NCBI GenBank assembly: GCA_002221725.1
Contig: NJFT01000104.1
Coordinates: forward strand, 62,001 to 126,000
Direction of reading: 5' to 3'
DNA from: Scedosporium boydii
Taxonomy: Eukaryota > Ascomycota > Sordariomycetes > Microascales > Microascaceae
DNA length: 64,000 nt
The notes below the pieces were generated by a model, which saw only the letters and a list, made by a program, of their open reading frames with translations, did no database searches and had not been told where the DNA came from. This document shows positions 60,607 through 64,000 of the stretch, in pieces; within the stretch, counting starts at the first letter, position 1; each line of letters starts with the position of its first letter. A program made the position numbers and the translations under genes.

Positions 60607-63240
60607 ACCTTTGGTTAGAGTGTGAGACAGAGGCTAATATGGATCTTGGAGCGCGGCTTTTCTGCTAGAAGAGTAATCCCGATCTTCATAAGAGCTGGAT
60701 TCAAACATCAGACAAGCCGCAGAGGACCCCTGAGCTAACGAGAGTCGACGAGATTGTTCGGAGTTGCCAATTAGAGGGAGCGTGTCCTTCTTAACCGCTA
60801 AACCGGAACTAAGACCCGCAATCCCATTTCATTAGCTACTCGAACCTCGGAAGAACTTAGCAATGACAAGACAGCTTGAGCTCCTGCCCCCACAGGCCCC
60901 AGGGCCCCAGAGAAGCCAAACAAACCAGCGAGCCGTTGTTGCAACGAAGTTTCAAAACCGTGTGACGAGGATCGACCGTGCCATCTCTCGATGCCGGCAA
61001 CGCAGAGCTCATCCGGCATTCAGGGCCGCTGCGTAAGATCGACCCCGCCTGCATAAGTCGATATGGTGAGGGAGCTGTTGACGAGATCGATTCCTAGGTT
61101 GATCCTTTGCAAGGTCCGTGGCATCTGTTACGGATGAAGGGGACAGCTCCGGAGGAGACTGGCCGCCTAAGAGTGTGTCAACGATGGGTGACTATCGTAT
61201 GCGTTTAGAAGCAGGTATTATGGTACCGGACTGGCGGGTAAGAGTGAATGATGAGCAGACGGCTGTTGGAACGGCGGGATACGCCCCGTGGTTGATTATG
61301 GGCTTGCCAAGGGCATAGACTATAAAGTACGAAGTAGTGAAAGCTGGCTTTCTCTACCCTAAAAGTGAATGCATCAAATCAATATTACTGCGACCTCTAT
61401 TCGAGCTTGAAGAGCCGGGTTGAGCGAAGCTCTTGGGCTCTGGATCGACCTGCACCATGTTACGGAGCTTCGAAGCAATACATTTACGCCCTTGAGTCCT
61501 AACAAGTCCAAGTATTCAAGTAACTGGCACCGTCTTAACGTTTTGGTTCTCCTCCTCCATTGGCCAAAACCGGGGTGAGTGAAGCTCGAGACATAAATTC
61601 CCTCAGCCCATCCGGCTTATTACGGAAACCGGTGATATTAGACCCCCACTGCTCTCAGAATTGATAATGATCCTCCAGCTTTGTCAAGATCAGTGGTATT
61701 GGCCGGTTCATTAACAAAGTACTTGAAAAAAAATCGATCTAGATTTGATCCCACCTCGATGGACGGCTGGTGCCGCTCTTAGCCAAAATAATAGGAAAAA
61801 AAAGGGGTGTTGGTAATACGTGTTCAATCTTTTGGATCTAGCGCCTCAAAGTTGGCCGTCGTGAGCATGAGCATTCTCTACTGAGCTCCAAGAACGTAGG
61901 CACGAAGGAGCGAGGTCTTGGCGAATTATCACGACGACGACGCATTCGAGGGAGAAACCGTAGGCCCCTGGCTGGACTGTTGAAGACGAGCTTCCAAATT
62001 TGATCGAGAGCGACCCCAATTTCTCCAGCTCCCGGGCCCAGGGGTAGAAATGCGATAAAGTGGAGATCAAATAGTGCAAATCGCAACTCACTTGTAATAT
62101 TAACATGGACCCCCCTTTTGCTCCGAAGTACGAAGTTGGCCTCGGGTATGGAGCTAAGCTCTTTGGCACCAGCTCAGTGTGCTATGTCGTGTGGGCTTCG
62201 CTGGTTCAATGTACTTCGTGTGTCTACTTCGCAAAGCCACAGTCGCACTACTTGTTCATATCCGCGCCCAACAGTTGATGAAAGTGTCTTCACACATACT
62301 CCGTACTCTACGAATGATGAGTTCACTGTTGCAGCATGCTTCTTCATCAACGGCTGGGGCTAGAGGTGACGAAGAGTCCACCGCATCTGGAGACGTCGGT
62401 GGTGCGCTTTTGAATGACCCGAGGATCAGAACCGACTAAAAGCGAGTGATTGATTGTTACCAGTTTACCATCCTGTCCTGGTAGCTCCACGTTCGCCTTC
62501 GGTATACTTTCCCTTTCAAACTGCCAACTTCCTTGGGCAGATGTCTCGTGCTCCGTTCCGTTCCTAGACATTGACAGCCTCAACGCTATTGATTCGTTGC
62601 CAAGTACCTGTAGTGGCCAAGGCAATTGATGGGCAACGGCGCGCCACCGCGACGAAGTCAGCCTTGATCAATTGATGAAGCCACAACTTGCCAAGTGCTC
62701 TGAATTTCTGTGGTTCAAGCACTGTACGTTTGGCTGTTGAGTTGATCGAGTGAAATCTTGTCGGCGAACCGCGGCGTGGGTAAATGAGTTGACCTTAGTA
62801 CCTTCGCACGTAGGCATGCAAGTATCAAATGTTGCCTTCCAGAAGGCCTGTACCCTGGAGATTGTCCTGGACGGTTCGCTCTGCCGTATTGTCGGAGAAG
62901 AGGACAAGTGGAGAAAGGTGCTGCAGGTTTCGCCTCTCGCTGGTCTCTCACCACCGGCGCCTTCCAACAAAAATTTCTTTGAAGTATTGATGACATCAAC
63001 TGACTCTCGTTGGGTGACAGCTGGCACTGAGGAGGAAGGAGTCAGTGGGGTGAGACCCCTGATGGCAAAATTCAACGGGCAAAGTCTCTCGCAAGAAACA
63101 GTTACAAGTATCCAGTTGAGGCAGTCCACAGTTGATCGGTCTTGAAGGGTCAGTTGCTCTGTTACGGCAAGTACCTCACCCGGAATTAGCGGGCAAGGTA
63201 CACTCCAGTTGAAGCAATTCAGTGTGTAAAAGATTGACGT
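56478..63240. other. 6.8-kb region with no recognisable gene
   Basis: Open frames such as 57063-57650 (-), 59462-59878 (+) and 62668-63129 (-) have no family motifs, no consistent splice pattern and compete with frames on the other strand. Exact motif copies (TACGAAGTA/TACTTCGTA) lie at 57576, 58816, 59283 and 61328, with near-copies at 62129, 62212 and 62297. A run of 29 T spans 60576-60604. A Pol III-like A-box/B-box pair on the minus strand near 60690-60740 is too close-spaced for a tRNA. Confidence 0.5.
60576..60604 (+). repeat. Poly-T homopolymer, 29 nt
   Basis: Run of 29 T preceded by CTTTTT-type pyrimidine repeats from about 60545. A simple repeat in a gene-free region. Confidence 0.9.
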
Positions 63241-64000
63241 CTTGGCACTCCCTCCCTGTCGAAGTACTTCGAGCTACTCCCATGTCTCTCTTTTCGCTCC
63301 TGGCACCACTCTCCACTGTCCCAGTCCTTCTTGCCTTGCTTGTCGGGTCTGTGGTCTTGGCTTGCCGGCAAGTCCAATTGTACGAAGTATGAGTACGAAG
63401 TACCCTGAATGTTGTCTCGCTGTATTAACCCCGTCGGTCGTCCCTTCTCTTCCGCACCTCATTAATAATTTTTTTTTCTTCTCCTTCCCTTCCCTTCCCC
63501 TATATCGCCAAACCCGAACCAGGCAACCTCTCCACAGCCCAAGGCTCACCTTACTGCCGACCTCATCTCTCTCTATTCCCTCACCTCCCGTCTCCATCCC
63601 ACCTACGGATCCCAAGGGTTTCTCACCTTATCTCCGTCCAGTTTCTTGTTTGTATCATTCTTTCTATTCGCGCGTCGACCTCATACTCCCTAGACGGGTA
63701 ATCCATCGTTCTTTTGCGCAAATCGTCCTTGAGAAATCGCGTTCTGCGCTCTGCCGACTCTCCTCCTCCGACACCCATCGCGAGCTCACCTCCCCATCCT
63801 CGCCAGACGGTGTTCGTGCTTGGCTGTGTACTCATTGTGCGTTTCTTCCCTTTCATACATTTGTTGTTTATCTTCTTGCCGCTCCGTGTCGTCGTTGCGA
63901 CTATCCGCCCATCGGCTGGTTTTGTTCCCAATCGAGCTAGGCTCTTCGTTCCCTCATCGTGTGATATTTCGCGCGTCACCTTTGTCGACCTTTCTCGACA
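63241..64000 (+). promoter_or_regulatory. CT-rich leader of a gene beyond the right edge
   Basis: From about 63460 the plus strand is strongly pyrimidine-rich (CTTCTCCTTCCCTTCCCTTC), as in leaders of highly expressed fungal genes. A 232-codon open frame over it is Ser/Pro/Leu-rich low complexity, ends at 63940 and has no family signal, so I read it as untranslated. Exact motif copies lie at 63381-63389 and 63394-63402. Confidence 0.45.
63381..63402. repeat. Two adjacent TACGAAGTA motif copies
   Basis: Exact copies at 63381-63389 and 63394-63402, same orientation, 4 bp apart, just upstream of the CT-rich leader. Confidence 0.85.

Noticed and set aside
60690..60740. Minus-strand A-box/B-box pair (TAGCTCAGGGG ... 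GTTTGAATCC)
   Set aside because: The boxes are only about 20 nt apart and no cloverleaf can be drawn, so not a tRNA gene; at most a relic.
63242..63940. 232-codon plus-strand frame
   Set aside because: Pyrimidine-rich sequence translates to Ser/Pro/Leu low complexity; better explained as a 5' leader.
1..64000. CRISPR arrays, rRNA genes and intact transposons
   Set aside because: No spaced direct repeats, no rRNA-like sequence and no transposase or reverse transcriptase frames were seen.

Overview
This is a gene-dense window from a filamentous ascomycete nuclear genome (Pezizomycotina, most likely Sordariomycetes). The evidence is short GT-AG introns of about 55-125 nt with CTAAC/CTGAC-like branch points, 5-8 kb spacing with CT-rich leaders, and fungal families such as ATG29, an Arb2-domain protein, an IVY1-like protein, a secreted-type GH3 beta-xylosidase and a vacuolar-type subtilisin. 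I assembled gene models by hand from reading frames and splice sites. Most close exactly (total length divisible by three, family residues continuous across junctions). No transposase, rRNA gene, CRISPR array or prokaryotic feature was seen.

Left third (1-22 kb): an Arb2-domain gene (-), ATG29 (-) with a 10-nt microexon, a NUP53/NUP35-type nucleoporin (+) divergent from ATG29, an IVY1-like lipid-binding protein (-), a cysteine-motif/acidic-tail protein of unknown function (+), a DUF4336 protein (+), a 929-residue Ser-rich unknown (-) and a subtilisin-like protease (-). A degenerate tRNA-like element lies between the Arb2 gene and ATG29.

Middle (22-44.5 kb): a 2,635-residue BEACH-WD40 protein (+), a cytochrome P450 (+), a small complex I subunit (9.5 kDa family, -) divergent from the oligosaccharyltransferase subunit WBP1 (+), the splicing factor ISY1 (+) whose first coding exon is only the ATG, and a six-exon GH3 beta-xylosidase (+).

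Right third (44.5-64 kb): gene-poor. It holds a probable gene remnant (-), a Vps62-like protein with an aerolysin-like C-terminal half (+), a proline-rich unknown (+), an SLC35F-type transporter (+), then about 7.5 kb with no recognisable gene ending in a CT-rich leader that probably belongs to a gene beyond the right edge.

The genes are mostly independent housekeeping functions (autophagy, nuclear pore, vacuole, ER glycosylation, respiration, splicing) plus accessory secreted or defence-type genes; there is no obvious biosynthetic cluster. The most distinctive non-genic signal is a 9-bp element, TACGAAGTA/TACTTCGTA. It occurs exactly 16 times by my reading, always between genes, against about 0.5 expected by chance.
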